Source: Conchocele bisecta (Eukaryota > Mollusca > Bivalvia > Lucinida > Thyasiridae). Taken from it: a stretch of DNA of 64,000 nucleotides. Every line of letters begins with the position of its first letter. The first letter of the stretch is position 1. Both the position numbers and the translations under genes were made by a program. The DNA lies in NCBI GenBank assembly GCA_029237695.1, contig CM055268.1, forward strand, positions 54,769,131 through 54,833,130. Direction: 5' to 3'. Shown here one piece after another: positions 20,346-32,196 of this stretch. Below the pieces are notes generated by a model. The model worked only from the letters and a program-made list of their open reading frames with translations. It ran no database searches and was not told where the DNA came from.

Positions 20346-21052
20346 CCCCTGCCATTATGTTTGCCTTGATGGGTAAATCTTCGGAATTGAGTTTACACGA
20401 TTTTGTTTTTACTTTTAGCAGCACATAAATATAAGACAAAGCTATGTTGATTAATTTAACAGCAGATAGTTATCAATATCAATCAATGAATACCAAAAAT
20501 AGCATATACACAAATGATTTAGCACGGCGTTCCGGCATCACGGGACGGTTGAAAATAGCCAAAATTTAACATTTCTATTGACTTATAAAAAGCACCGCCT
20601 CTCGTAATCAGTTAAGGAGGCTATTGCGATAAGTATTGAAAAAAATACTCGAAAATGAAGTACAAATCGCGCGCCACAATACAAATGCAGTAACCGCATC
20701 AGCTGTGTATATTTAATTTTTTAGAATGTTACCCCAACCACCTATTTTTGGCCAAAAATCAACACGACTGAATTTGTTGGAATTGTTTTCATGAAAATAT
20801 GAGGCACAGAGGTTTTTCTATGACTTGTTCTATCACAGGTAACACCACACCATTTCCTGAAAATGATTCCAAAGTGGCGTCATAGCCACCTCAATTGTTT
20901 GCTACAAATGTCCGAAAAATACCTTAAATTATGACGCGAAACCGTCCCGGCGAGACAGCATAGCATGCACCATTTTCCAAAATCTCAAAATCAACCGGAG
21001 CTAAAATTGAGTTTCGTAGAATTATGCAATACTCTAAGAAATACACCTACTG
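20346..21052. other. Non-coding interval, nothing recognised
   Basis: No shared repeats or convincing ORFs. The composition matches the surrounding non-coding DNA. Confidence 0.45.
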
Positions 21053-21409
21053 TCTGTTCCACATTTTGCTGCCTACGAACTTTTGGCTATTAAACACATT
21101 CAATCTGTTTTAAGTTGTGGACCGATTCTTATAAATCTAACTTTTTTCTTCTTATTTACATCATTTCCAAGCTAGCTCACCAGGTTTCAGAGTCAATTTA
21201 AAAAAGAAATCATTGTTCTAGCATTTTTGGTCACCTCCTTTTTGTCCCATGTTAAATTCCCATTAGAAAATTGTTTTTTTCGCAATAAGATCAAAATTTG
21301 ATGCAATGTCATCAAATAAAAAAAGTCTGGGGAGAGTGACTTTTTAAATATGTTTTAGATATAATATGTTTAATAGCCAAAAGTTTGTCGGCAGCCAAAT
21401 GTGGAACAG
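21053..21409. repeat. MITE related to family E (variant ends)
   Basis: TIRs are CTGTTCCACATTTTGCTGCC, then TACGAACTTTTGGCTATTAA, and their complement at 21368-21409. The inner sequence parallels family E (ccatgttaaattcccat). A stray right end of the same type lies near 52795-52825. Confidence 0.75.
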
Positions 21410-22282
21410 GTTGTATTGAAGCCTCACAAAGTCAAGAAATATTCATAAACCTATTTTTGGACACACTGGTGTAACTTGTAGGGTCGGTACTGAAATATAT
21501 AGAAAATCGTCCACCCCCTTTTTACCCCTAGCTGCGCATAGTCAGGTAGCCAAAGCTGGTTTTTAGGGTGAACCCTGACTTGGCCGATATAGTTTTTTTC
21601 TCGACTGATTCTGGTGCACAACATGTCCCTGAATCATATTAGCCCTGATACTTATTTCAAACCATTGGGCATTCCTCAAAATTCAAAATGGCCGCCAAGA
21701 TGGCCGCCGCATAGTGTCCTTTTGCATACCTTCTGAACAAATTGACTAAGGAAGGTGATCTTGGTGTCTACATATAGGTTTTCGGGGTTAGGGATTCTGT
21801 TTCTCATGTGAAATGTATGTTTTGAGTTAGTCCTGTGTATAATAATCCAAGATGGCCGCCAAAATGACCGCCAAAATGACCGCCACCAAAATGACCGCCA
21901 AAATGCTGGAAAATGATATAACTTCTGAACGAATTGACTCAAGAAGGTGATCTTGGCACCTAGACATTGCATAGAAATCCAAAATGGCCATCAAGATGAC
22001 AGCGAAATGTCTATTTTACTACACATTTAGATATTTTCATATCTTTGTTCATAGTTTAACTATTTAGCTGATTTTAAATGCTATAGTCAGGTGTTTGGAT
22101 ATACACTATTGTTTGAGTTAAGTTTACTGGGTAATTGGTCACTTGCCTTATTTGCATAAATACAATATGGCCGCCATGAAAATATATTTTGCTCACACCT
22201 CATGGTAGTCAATAAAATAATGATTTTTCATATCTCGGCATTTAGACACCTATATGCTTTATTTAGTGCCTATATCAATGTT

Positions 22283-24150
22283 TGGTATGCAAACATGTCT
22301 CACGACATCCCAAATCAAGCTGGATTCCCATACAGCACTGAATATCATCGCGAAAATCATCAAGACGGAGGTAGGGAACATAGACTACGAAAAAGACAAG
22401 TATAATCGGAGAATCTCCAAGTCTATTGCTGGTGAATCTGTTTCTGGAACGCTCCAGTTGCTTCTCCAGAAGCTCTCCCCGTCGCTTGATTCTGACTCCC
22501 TGATGTCGCTCCTTATAGGAAACATGGTGTCCAGTGTGCTGCGCTGTCACACCACTCTGCTTCAAATAGCCCTTACTGTGCTCATTCATCGTAAGAAGAT
22601 GGTCAAACATATGTCCCATTATAACGTGACTTGCTCATACGATGAATTGCGATACAAAAAATCATCTGCTGTAACACGGTACACTAAGCGGAGGAGAGAG
22701 GAGAGAGCCCCTATCACCGTTCCAGGACTTATTCAACACATTACTTACAATTTCGATGCTGATATGTCTAGCCCGAATGGGAAGGTATCCACACATTCAC
22801 TCGCCATGATAGAGTGTTTCCCTGAGTATGACGATACTACTGAAACTGAAACTTTCCGTCGTATCTCCAAAGAAGACATGAAGAAGCCAATCCACTTCGA
22901 TGAGCACGAGGATGAATTGATTCCTTTCATTGGAGTTAGGAACCCTCTACCACCTGTATTTCCTCCATCAAACCTGCCGGACATTCAACACCATAAAAAT
23001 CATACTCATACTTACAAAGGTGGTCGCAGACCATTCAACAGTGCACATGTGCAAACCCCACTCCAGAAATGACATTTGCATGCTGATGGCGTACATGTAG
23101 TTATTTATATGTACCACATTATGTTAGTCGTGTTCTACGTCTTGGTCTGCCTTGTTACGTCTCTGATCATCATCATTATACCATCACCAGGTCGCATGTC
23201 GTGAGGTGAAGAACAATGGTGCTCGTGTCGTAGTCGCCGATGACACTGACGTGTTTGCACTGTTGTGCATTTCAAGCACAATGGCTCTCTCGGCAGCAGT
23301 CCCATCTACATGGAGTCTCCTCTGCGGCAGCGTGGTGTCATCGATATTAACGCAACCGTACAAGATAATCTGTTGGTCATCCCTGGTCTGCTTGCAGCGC
23401 ATGCTCTTAGCGGATGTGACACTGTGGCGTCCTACTTCGGGATCGGCAAAGGAAAGGTTCTCAAGGTGCTGCGAGCAGGTACTAACAGGGTGATTTGATC
23501 TATTTGTGTCACTTTGTGTGTGAAATATTCCCCATCATCTAAATACTATATTTCTAATCCAATGATGATAATACTAGTACATGTATTGACACACTGCATG
23601 CTGATCTTCACAGGTGTTTCGTTTGATTTGTTGGGAGACTACCTTACCAATGACCTCCTACGACCAGATGATTGAGGAGGCTGCTCGATTCAGTATTGCC
23701 TGCTACAACCTGACAGGCAAGACGACCCTGACGGAAGCCAGAGTTGAGGCCTGGAAGACAAAGATGAGGCGGAGTGCTCTCGAACCACCCAAATTCTGCT
23801 CCCTTCCACCAACCTCCGAAGCATTTCGCCAAAATGCACGTCGAGCCCACTACCAGTTGGCTGTGTGGACTTCAGCCAAATCCACCATCGCTGGACCCCA
23901 CCGACCATGGTTGGTCACGTGTCGAGGGCACCACTAAGCTCATCCCCACAATCGTCCCCCTTAACAATGCATTCGCTCCAGCGGAACTACTGAAGGTGAT
24001 AAAGTGCGGGTGTGAGAGTAGCAGTCCATGTTCTACCAAAAGGTGTGGATGCAGATCTCAGAAACTCACATGTACACTTTTTTGTGTGTGCAGAGGCGGC
24101 GACGCATGCGGAAACAAGATTGAAACCTTTGCTGAGCCACGTGCACCATA
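22283..24150 (+). pseudogene. FEN1/XPG-like nuclease plus CXC-type protein, decayed
   Basis: The first block (22283-23070) is one open frame of about 260 codons with SVSGTLQLLLQKLSPSLDS and LIGNMVSSVLRCHTTLLQIA; it is probably the protein's N-terminal half. A gap to about 23190 may be an intron or a deletion of the middle domain. The second block starts with ARVVVADDTDVFALL, then an apparent one-base shift, then LLAAHALSGCDTVASYFGIG and KGKVLKVL. The Asp-rich strand followed by GCDxxxxxxGIGKGK matches the order of acidic residues and helix-two-turn-helix in FEN1/XPG nucleases. A likely intron (GTACTAAC to TTCACAG, 23480-23613) precedes the third block, which has a shift near 23650 and another near 23880. 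It ends in a Cys cluster (KCGCESSSPCSTKRCGCRS, then TCTLFCVC). At least three frameshifts make it a pseudogene. Confidence 0.68.
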
Positions 24151-24151
24151 G

Positions 24152-24639
24152 ACACTTGTTATCCTTTAATTAGCATTGACATGTGGATGGTATGCTTCCA
24201 AACCGCACAAAGAGGATACATACAGTGATAGTGCCAAACTTGAACTCGTAAGGCTTCAACGTCATCCATATAGTGGTTCCGTTATCATATACATGTAATA
24301 CAAAATTAACATATACTATCAGTAACATCAGTTAAGATAACATTCGCAGAATAGGCTAGTTTTATATCACAATTTAGGTAGGAATTAGACAAGAATATGA
24401 CTGAACACCATGACTGGTTATTCATTATCATTTAATTATGAGGTAATTTTCACCATTTTGTGATTAAAAATCCCCTTATCATGACCCCATTTTCGAAATT
24501 TGACCCCGTATGGACATGAAACCATACTTAATGTGTCTGGCATCATTAATAACCTACAAAACGACCCTAAGATCATCAAAATCGGTCAATGGGTTCTTGG
24601 ATTAGGTCCATTATTGTAAAATGAGTATACGGCGGCCAT
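24152..24639. other. 3' non-coding part of the TIR transposon
   Basis: AT-rich sequence between the decayed gene and the right TIR. It includes ttcgaaatttgaccccgtat and similar words but no ORF. Confidence 0.4.
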
Positions 24640-24799
24640 CTTCAATTTTGAGAAATGCCCGAAGGTAAAAAAAAAGTATCAGGGCTAAAATGCTTCAGGG
24701 GCATCATGCGCATCAGAATCAGGTGAGAAAAAAACTATATCAGCCAAGTCGGGGTATAGTAGCCTGGCTGCCTGACTACCATGCGACGGTCTCACAATA

Positions 24800-25425
24800 C
24801 ATGTATATGGCGTTATGGGGATAATGGTGAGGATAGTGGGGAAAATGGGGCGTAATGGTGATTATTGTGGTGGATAATAGTATATTTAAAATCAAATTAA
24901 TGTATATTCAGTAAATTAATAACACACTATATGCATAAGTAGTTTATATACGCCATATATGACAAGTTGAACTTATATCGCTTTACGCGTCGGCGTAATA
25001 GCTATTTCCACACCGGCGTAATAGGTCCGTAATTCCACACCGGCGTAAGGAATAAATGGCGTAATGGTGAATTAATAACTCTTAATATTAGATAGGGGTG
25101 TATTAAAATGAAAATTTTGTATTTCCAGCATAGTAATGACTAAACATAAACATGTGCCCCTGGCTGAGAAAGGGACATTATTCATATTGCATACTCATAC
25201 ATGGTGGATAATGGTAGATTTGAAAACAAATTAATGTATATCCAGTATATTAATGACACAATATATGAATAATTAGTTCATATATGCCAGATATGTAAAG
25301 TTATTGCTTTATGCGTCGGCGTAATGCCTAATTCCGCATCGGCGTAATGGGTTCGTAATTCCACACCGGCGTACTGATGAAATGGCGTAATGGCGTAATG
25401 GTGAATTAACAACTGTTAACAACAT
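24800..25425. repeat. Two direct copies of a ~300-bp unit
   Basis: The unit runs from gtggataatrgtakattt through gcgtcggcgtaat, ccacaccggcgta and atggcgtaatggtgaatta. It is present at about 24860-25085 and again at 25195-25425. The word CGGCGTAAT recurs many times within each unit. It is a diverged tandem duplication of unknown type. Confidence 0.65.
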
Positions 25426-25750
25426 AGGCCATTTTTCTCAGCAGACTCAACTTACACAGGCTATACAGACGTACGCATGTAACATTTGTATAAGATTTTC
25501 TTTTCGTGTTGGCTCTAACACCTTCCTTATTCGGGATATTACCACAATACAATTGCACGCCGATGGTCAAAAATTATATGAAATGTATATTTTAACTATT
25601 TTTTGGGCCGCCGATTGACAAAAGTGACAAATGTGACCGTCGTAGTCCCAGATTAGACTGCGCATCCGAACAGTCTGGTCAGGGCTTACCTTGTTCGCTA
25701 GCTAGCGTAACTGAATGATAACACAGCGCATTTTAATACATTATAAAATA
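25426..25750. other. Mostly unassigned; partial T block
   Basis: Unassigned except for cgtagtcccagattagactg near 25640-25690, which is a diverged T half. Confidence 0.4.
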
Positions 25751-25752
25751 TA

Positions 25753-25930
25753 TATGAGACACGCAATGTGATTTGGTACCTTTGAACAGCTGAAATTTAT
25801 CACGAACATTAATTAAAGTTGACAAAAAATTTCGGAGTATGTGTGGAATTATATGTTTTTGCCGCATGTAGATCTACTGTGATTGTTTTCCGTCAACTTC
25901 ATGAAGTACGGAACATATGGTATTTGTTTG
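25753..25930. repeat. MITE family F, degenerate copy
   Basis: The left end is ATGAGACACGCAATGTGATT then TGGTACCTTTGAACA. The inner hairpin is partly eroded (aaagttgac...cgtcaactt) and the right end is lost. Confidence 0.55.
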
Positions 25931-25999
25931 TAATTAGGTCTGAATGTCTTGTCACCTTTGGGTATCAGGTACCAGATATGACTACTCCATGTACATTTT

Positions 26000-26425
26000 G
26001 GCGAACTGTGTAGTCCCAGATCAGTCTGCGCCGATGCGCAGACTGATCTGGGACTAGACAGTTCGCACAAAACGCAAATTTGCCATGATGCGCCTATTAA
26101 AGACATATGGAAGCGTCCTTGTGCCACTGCTAAAATATATTTATCTCCAAATTAGGAGATACTAACTCATAATTAGGATATATTATCTCCAAATTAGGAC
26201 TTAGTATCTCATAATTAGGAGATGCTAAGTCTTAATTAGGGGAATGTAACTCCCAATTAGGAGATAGTATCTCATAATTAGGAGTTGGTATATCATAATT
26301 AGGACATACTATTTCCTAATTAGGACGTACATGTATTATCACCTAAGTAGGACTTAGTATCTCCTAATTAGGACTTAATATTTCCTAATTATGACTTATT
26401 ATCTCCTAATTAGGAGTTAGTATCT
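26000..26425. repeat. CTAATTAG-array element, copy 1, with its flank repeat
   Basis: 26000-26106 is a flank repeat with the hairpin GTCCCAGATCAGTCTGCGCC / GGCGCAGACTGATCTGGGAC, also found at 33388-33497. The array element starts at 26107 with ATGGAAGCGTCCTTGTGCCA. It then consists of some 18 irregular copies of the self-complementary block tatctcctaattaggagata. The right TIR is missing; the array stops where a 23-bp word also found at 25945-25967 begins (26426). Confidence 0.8.
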
Positions 26426-26449
26426 TGTCTTGTCACCTTTGGGTATCAT

Positions 26450-27040
26450 ATTAAGACAATATGAGTGTGTCAACGTAATACATATATTGTCGAACGACAG
26501 ATGGAACAAGGGAGTTAATTCCAAAGTCACTCCAAGTTTATTTCCATTGACTTCTCTCCCTGTTTACGAAAATTCTGTTTTGTTGTCAAATAGCAATAAC
26601 GATCTGTATGGCACAGCTAGATCGCACTTCGTCCGCATGTACGAGGAGATAATCCGAAAGCTTTAGCGAGTGGATTAACGATCGCACATGCGGACAAACG
26701 TGATCTACATTGCCAATATGATGTGTAAATGCAGAAACAAAACTCGAAAATGTATCAAAGATGAGATACTGTGTGTTAGAAGCATGACTCGTGTTTCATT
26801 GATGGAATGGCGAACAGTGCAGATCCTGATCAGACTGTGCGGATGATTGCAGAACTATTCAGTTGTTCGTCTTAGAGGTGCAATTCAGATGGTGAAAACA
26901 ACGTTACTTTTCAATACATGTACTACGCTACGCTCATATATATCATTATGATATTACGTAGAGGATTTGTTTACAGACTATGTATATTAATGACAATGTT
27001 ATATTGTGCGTTTCTTTAATTCGCAAACGAAGTAACTATT
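26450..27040. other. Unassigned; imperfect hairpin and one T half
   Basis: An imperfect inverted pair (agatcgcacttcgtccgcat / atgcggacaaacgtgatct) lies at about 26620-26712. A T-family half lies at 26775-26850 (cgaacagtgcagatcctgat). The rest is unassigned. Confidence 0.5.
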
Positions 27041-27341
27041 TCTGTTTATCCCGTCAACACAGTGCGTATGTGCCGTGAAACACGGTGCCGTGAAACATTT
27101 TTTATATCCTGTCAATCACTGCGTATGAATATGTGCGGTGGGTTATTTGTATTGCATTTTACAGCCATTTGTAGGTGTTGACGGGATAAATATAATAGTA
27201 GGTTAGTGCCGTGAATGGGAAAAAATATTTGGCGCGGCACGGAAACGGGATGTGCTCGGCAGAGCCTCGCCCATCCCGTTTCCTGAGCCTTGCCAGATAT
27301 TTTTTCACATTCATGGCACTAACCTACTATTCTCTATGTAT
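27041..27341. repeat. MITE family B composite
   Basis: B1 (TTTATCCCGTCAACACAGTG to GGTGTTGACGGGATAAATA) runs straight into B2 (ATAGTAGGTTAGTGCCGTGA to CACTAACCTACTATTCTC), with core GTGCTCGGCAGAGCCTCGCC. Confidence 0.9.
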
Positions 27342-27512
27342 TCCCCCTTATATGATGATTTATTATAAATCAGCATACATAAAAATGTTAACACAGTTTC
27401 ACACTTACATTCCAAAGGAACACACTCCCACTCCGGTTGTGGTAGGTATATTCCTGGCTACACTGTCAAGGCACACATTTATGGTATTACATGTAGGTCA
27501 TAGACATGTACA

Positions 27513-27985
27513 CTTGACTTGAATGCTAATTGCTTCTTAAGAGTGATGTGCTATATCAATATCACATAATGTGAATATTGTCTTGTTACTGTATACTATA
27601 TTTTACATTGAGTTGCCATCTCCGCCATGTTTGTATGTACAAGCCATCGTACAGTTTCACCACTTCGCGCGTTTGACACATACAGCAAATAATAGGACAG
27701 TATACCAAATAAACTTTGGTGCAATACATCATAGGCAGATATGACAACGGTGTGCTGTAAATAGTATACCAGCAAACTATACAAACGACGAGATATCTGA
27801 CCATTACTTCAAAATAAATGTTGATGTGTAAACTTTTCAATCTGATGCACAGCATATTGTTAGTGTACACGTTACCCATCAGTAAAGCCATATTTACTCG
27901 AATAGTAGGTGAGTAGACGCCAGGGACAATACACATAGGTAATTGCTTACATGTCACTGTCACTGGATTTGATAGCTAATAACAG
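27513..27985. repeat. Dispersed repeat J, copy 2
   Basis: Same order and orientation as the copy at 6128-6628. A 125-codon antisense ORF across it is not mirrored by an open frame in the first copy, so it is probably chance. Confidence 0.75.
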
Positions 27986-27989
27986 AGTA

Positions 27990-28779
27990 CAGTAGTGGGT
28001 ACATATGGTATGTGTTGTGTGGTTTGCCAGGTAAAAGTGATGCACTGTGCGATCTTCTGTGTATGAAACTATTTCCAATAGTGGTTCATGTTGTTAAAAA
28101 CACAGGCACACACATGTCCAGAAAACTGATATATTTTACTGTTTGGTGTAATATAATCGATAGAACTCCGCTGTCCTGGCTTTTCTACAAGTGATTAACT
28201 ACATTATCTCATATGTTCTACTTCACATTTTGGGTTTTGTGTCAAACGCCAGAACAGGTGAAAGTAGCTGATGGTTTGAACACACAAGGATGGCCCACTT
28301 CGCCACTGCTTGTCCCGTATAGGATACATTAACGGGACAGTGTCCACATGTATGTTATACATATATTCCATCATATTTAAGAAGCAATTATCTTTCAGTC
28401 ACACGATGATCAGGTATATAGTTAGTCCTTAACATGTGTTTAATTGATTGAATGACACATAGTGCGGATGCACAGGCTGAACTGGATCTACACTTTTATC
28501 TACAGTTTAATCCAGAAATGTTACGCCGACTAATTGCACGAATTCATCAAATGACAGTAGATTAATTTCAATTTAGAAACACGAGTATACTATGTCGGTA
28601 GTAAAGTGTTTATGTAGTAAAGTTACAACATTATTTCTTTAATAGTTCATTAATCTGTAATAAAATATATCCGATTCAGCGGAGAACGATTACCATTTCA
28701 AAACGACATACCGCTGTTCTTACAGTGGTGATCGAGATCCGGTTTTTTTAATACAGCCACGTTCAGTCTCCATATATAT
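27990..28779. other. Non-coding interval, nothing firm
   Basis: A weak T half lies at 28440-28500. No other repeat or convincing ORF was found. Confidence 0.45.
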
Positions 28780-29112
28780 GTTGCTGTGACCGAAGTCATG
28801 GTGCGTATTGGTTTTGCGACCAGCGTAGATCCAGATCAGCCTGTGCATCCGCACAGTCTGATCAGGATCTGCACTGTTCGCCATTCCATCGATGACACAC
28901 ACGGCATGCTTCCAACACGCCATATAGATCGATATCAGGCTACAGGAATATGTTATTTGATCAGGAACTACACTGGTCCGATATCCCAATAAGTTACATA
29001 CTGCTCGTTAGAAGCATGACGGCGTTTTCATTAATGGTGACGAACAGTGCAGATCCGGATCAGACTGTGCGGATGCACAAGCTGATTTGGATCTAAACTT
29101 ATCAGTGTAGCT
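28780..29112. repeat. Repeat family T, two adjoining copies
   Basis: The most complete T copy reads TTTTGCGACCAGCGTAGATC, CAGATCAGCCTGTGCATCCG, CACAGTCTGATCAGGATCTG, CACTGTTCGCCATTCCATCG, and then the extension atgcttccaacacgccat and tatttgatcaggaactacac. A second copy in opposite orientation follows from about 29003. Confidence 0.7.
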
Positions 29113-29153
29113 TCTGATCGAATAGCGCACTGTCGATATGATCTACATGTATT

Positions 29154-29550
29154 CAAGGTGTATGATCACGTGGTACTAACAACAACAACAAGTACCGATT
29201 CAAAGTACGTATTATTTTATAGTGTCCTTATTACGTAACGGATTTTGATGAAATATGGCGCATCAAACTCGTCTTATTAAGCTGCATTTTGTGGTATCTG
29301 TATTTTCGCCAAAACTTATGTCGTGTTTGCGAAGAATCGCTTTCCGTGTCTCTGACACGGAAATCGATTCTTCGCAAAAATGACATAAGTCTGTGCCAAA
29401 CTCCATAGACCACCAAATGCAGCTCATGAAGACGCGTTTGCTGTGCCATATTTCATCAAAGTCCGTGGCATATTAAGGAAACTATCAAATACTACTTACT
29501 TTGAAGTGGACGACGTAGTTGTTGTTGTAACCACGTGATCATGCACCTTG
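29154..29550. repeat. MITE family C, copy 2
   Basis: TIRs CAAGGTGTATGATCACGTGG / CACGTGATCATGCACCTTG with the ATCGATT hairpin core. Flanks are GTATT (29149-29153) and GTATA (29551-29555), a 5-bp duplication with one mismatch. Confidence 0.9.
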
Positions 29551-29718
29551 GTATATTGCCTCTTAGAAAATCATGACGGGTTTTCTGTATGCCAAGAAGG
29601 TAGACCGCCACACTATACGATTCATTATTGGTTGTGGTTGTAACTGGAAAATGGGGCTCATGTGATTTGTGACATGTGTAGAGCCTGATCAAACAGCACT
29701 CACATAGCTTGATAGAAA

Positions 29719-30163
29719 TTTATCCCGTCAACACAGTGCGTATGTGCCGTGAAACACGGTGCCGTGAAACATTTCTGATATCCAGTCAATACAATTTTTG
29801 CATTTTACAGCCATTTGTAGGTGTTGACGGGATAAATAGAATAGTAGGTTAATGCCGTGAATGGGAAAAAATATCTGGCGCGGCACGGAAACGGGATGTG
29901 CTCGGCAGAGCCTCGCCCATCCCGTTTCCTAAGCCTTGCCAGATATTTTTTTCCAATTCACGGCACTAACCTACTATTCTCTATCTATTTTCCTTATTTC
30001 TGAACCAAAATATATGTTGTGACCACTCATTTGAACCGTCTCGGCGAGACGGTTCAAATGAGTGGTCACAACATATACTTCTGATGAGAAATAAAGAAAT
30101 TCTTGAGCCTTGCCGGATATGTTTTCCCATTCACGGCACTAACCTATTATTCTCTATGTTACA
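29719..30163. repeat. Two B elements in tandem
   Basis: A B1+B2 composite (29719-29984) is followed directly by a second B-capped element (29984-30163). The second has a different core: GACCACTCATTTGAACCGTC then TCGGCGAGACGG and complement. The two abut at the CTATTCTCTAT cap. Confidence 0.85.
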
Positions 30164-30174
30164 TGTACTTAGTA

Positions 30175-30625
30175 AAATGTAGTAGAATTACGGGTGTTTC
30201 AGTGATGGAATAGCGAACAGTGCACATCCTGATCAGACTGTGCAGATGCACATGCTGATTTGGATCTACACTGATCAGTGTAGCGTCTGATTAAATAGGG
30301 AACTGCCGATACTACCTCTATTGCTTGTTATATGGAAGCATGCATGGCGGGTGTTTCATAGATGTGCTGATGAACAATGCAGATCCGGATCAAACTGTGC
30401 GGGTACACAAGATGATCTGGATCTAAACTGAGCAGTGTAGCTTCTGAATAGCGCACTACCGATAGGATCTGTATTGCTTCTTAGAAAATCATGACGGGTG
30501 TTTCATTGATGGAATGCCGAACAGTGCGGATCCTGATCAGACTGTGCGGATGCACAGACTGATCTGGATCAACACTGGTCTCAAAAAACATAAACCCATT
30601 TCTTCAGTCACAGTCATAAGATAGT
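30175..30625. repeat. Three repeat family T copies in a row
   Basis: Each begins near tgatggaatrscgaacagtg and carries gatcctgatcagactgtgc and a ggatctacactgatcagtgt-type return. Starts are at about 30200, 30355 and 30500. The third ends with aaacccatttcttcagtcac. Confidence 0.75.
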
Positions 30626-30743
30626 GTAAATACAAGACAAATAACACGGACTTGTGAGCAAAGTAAATGTCTTCTCCACTCAACAGATAAAGATCACGAT
30701 AAGTTAACGACGGTTTTATTGAAATATAAAGATCACGTATATA

Positions 30744-31178
30744 GAGAATAGTAGGTTAGTGCCGTGAATGGGAAAAAATATCCGGCAAGGCTCAAGAATT
30801 TCGTTATTTCTCATCAGAAGTATATGTTGTGAACACTCATTTGAACCGTCTCGCCGAGACGGTTCAAATGAGTGGTCACAACATATATTTTGGTTCAGAA
30901 ATAAGGAAAATAGATAGAGAATAGTAGGTTAGTGCCGTGAATGGGAAAAATATCTGGCAAGGCTCAGGAAACGGGATGGGCGGGGCTCTGCCGAGCACAT
31001 CCCGTTTCCGTGCCGCGCCAGATATTGTTTCCCATTCACGGCACTAACCTACTATTCTATTTATCCCGTTAACACCTACTAATGGCTGTAAAATGCAAAA
31101 ATAGTATTGACTGGATATCAAAAATGTTTCACGGCACCGTGTTTCACGGCACATACGCACTGTGTTGACGGGATAAAA
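30744..31178. repeat. Two B elements in tandem (inverse arrangement)
   Basis: Mirror arrangement of 29719-30163: a B-capped element with the TTGAACCGTC core (30744-30919), then B2+B1 (30920-31178) ending GTGTTGACGGGATAAAA. Confidence 0.85.
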
Positions 31179-31179
31179 C

Positions 31180-31570
31180 CTGAACCTTAGTCCAAGTATG
31201 AGACCATGACCAGCGTGGCTCCAGATCGAACGCATATTGTTATATGACTGCCGTTGTTCGACACAGCTCACAGCCGTGTTCAAACATACAGCACATCTGT
31301 TTGACCATGGCTGTAGACAATGCTCATTCCGGGGCCAAGCCAACACCTACGTAATGCATGAGTGTCACCAGACTAGTTTACAACGGTCGCACTGACATTT
31401 TGAAATTGATGCGGTTACTTCACGCGACGTGTACTATGGCCCCGGAAAATGTATGTGCAAATCACCCGTTTGAATGGAGCAGATTATCAAAGTAGAGAAA
31501 GTACTGCATATATGCTCAAATTACACGATGTTTCCGACGGAAATATAATAATAACGTCCGACCATGTCCA
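31180..31570. other. Non-coding interval, nothing recognised
   Basis: No repeat or ORF of note. Confidence 0.45.
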
Positions 31571-31763
31571 GCATATATTTGATGAGTAATAGTATGCAGA
31601 CTGATTATACTGAATGTATTACATTATCACAGAAAATGGCTGTGATAATGTAATACATTCAGTATAATAAAAATTAATAAATTTATCACGAAATTGAAAA
31701 TTTCTCCCTCAAAGTATACTTTGCTAGAAAAGTATACCTTGCAATGTTGGTGAAATAGGCTAC
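31571..31763. repeat. MITE family D, left-truncated
   Basis: Contains the central hairpin (TATTACATTATCACAGAAAA to GTGATAATGTAATACA) and the right arm (CAAAGTATACTTTGCTAGAA to GTGAAATAGGCTAC). The left arm is missing. Confidence 0.75.
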
Positions 31764-32036
31764 AGGAGTAGCTGAAAACGGATTGAGGGTTAGAAGCATA
31801 TGAAATGTAATTTAACACTTTGACTTCATCCTTGCTGGGGTGTATAGATATCCCAAGTTTGACCCGCAACTACAGTTTTTACGTTATTGTGCAGTGGAAA
31901 CCCTCGACACCAAGAAAACATGTGTGATGTTATTATTTTTTTATGAGTTTCTTGGTCATTTATCTCCAATGATACTGTCTGTTCGTGATCGTTTATAACA
32001 CAACTACGGGTCAGAATGATCAAATGCCTCATTTAC

Positions 32037-32106
32037 AGTGAAACCTCTCTAAACCGGACACATTGGGGACCTCCCAGGGTGTCCGGTTTAGAGATGTTTC
32101 ACTGTA
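32037..32106. repeat. Palindromic element V, copy 1
   Basis: AGTGAAACCTCTCTAAACCG, then GACACATTGGGGACCTCCCA, then the complement. Family V occurs as solo hairpins and as larger pairs. Confidence 0.8.
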
Positions 32107-32196
32107 CGTACTTTCGAACCTCTTTAAACGACCACCTCTATACAAAATTACCCTCTCTGCAACAGCCGATATTGTATATCCCAAATAGACAATTGT

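Larger units (their letters stand above)
21539..24778 (+). mobile_element. Large TIR transposon carrying a FEN-like/Cys-rich protein, copy 1 (Academ-like candidate)
   Basis: Roughly 150-bp terminal inverted repeats begin TAGTCAGGTAGCC at 21539 and end GGCTGCCTGACTA at 24778. They share GACTTGGCYGATATAGTTTT, GATTCTG.TGC and TAGCCCTGATACTT, and both lead inward to a copy of AARATGGCCGCC. The 3.2-kb interior holds one decayed gene on the plus strand. The terminal word TAGTYAGGT also begins the second element at 41930. I could not find a convincing target duplication (flanks gctgcgca and ccatgcga). Elements whose proteins join an XPG-type nuclease with a Cys-rich domain are known as the Academ superfamily; I infer that affiliation. 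Confidence 0.7.

Noticed and set aside
26107..26425. CRISPR-like regular repeats
   Set aside because: Units are irregular, self-complementary and without unique spacers; the element is TIR-bounded and the host is eukaryotic.
27586..27963. 125-codon antisense ORF
   Set aside because: It runs across dispersed repeat J, and the first J copy does not keep the frame open, so coding is unlikely.
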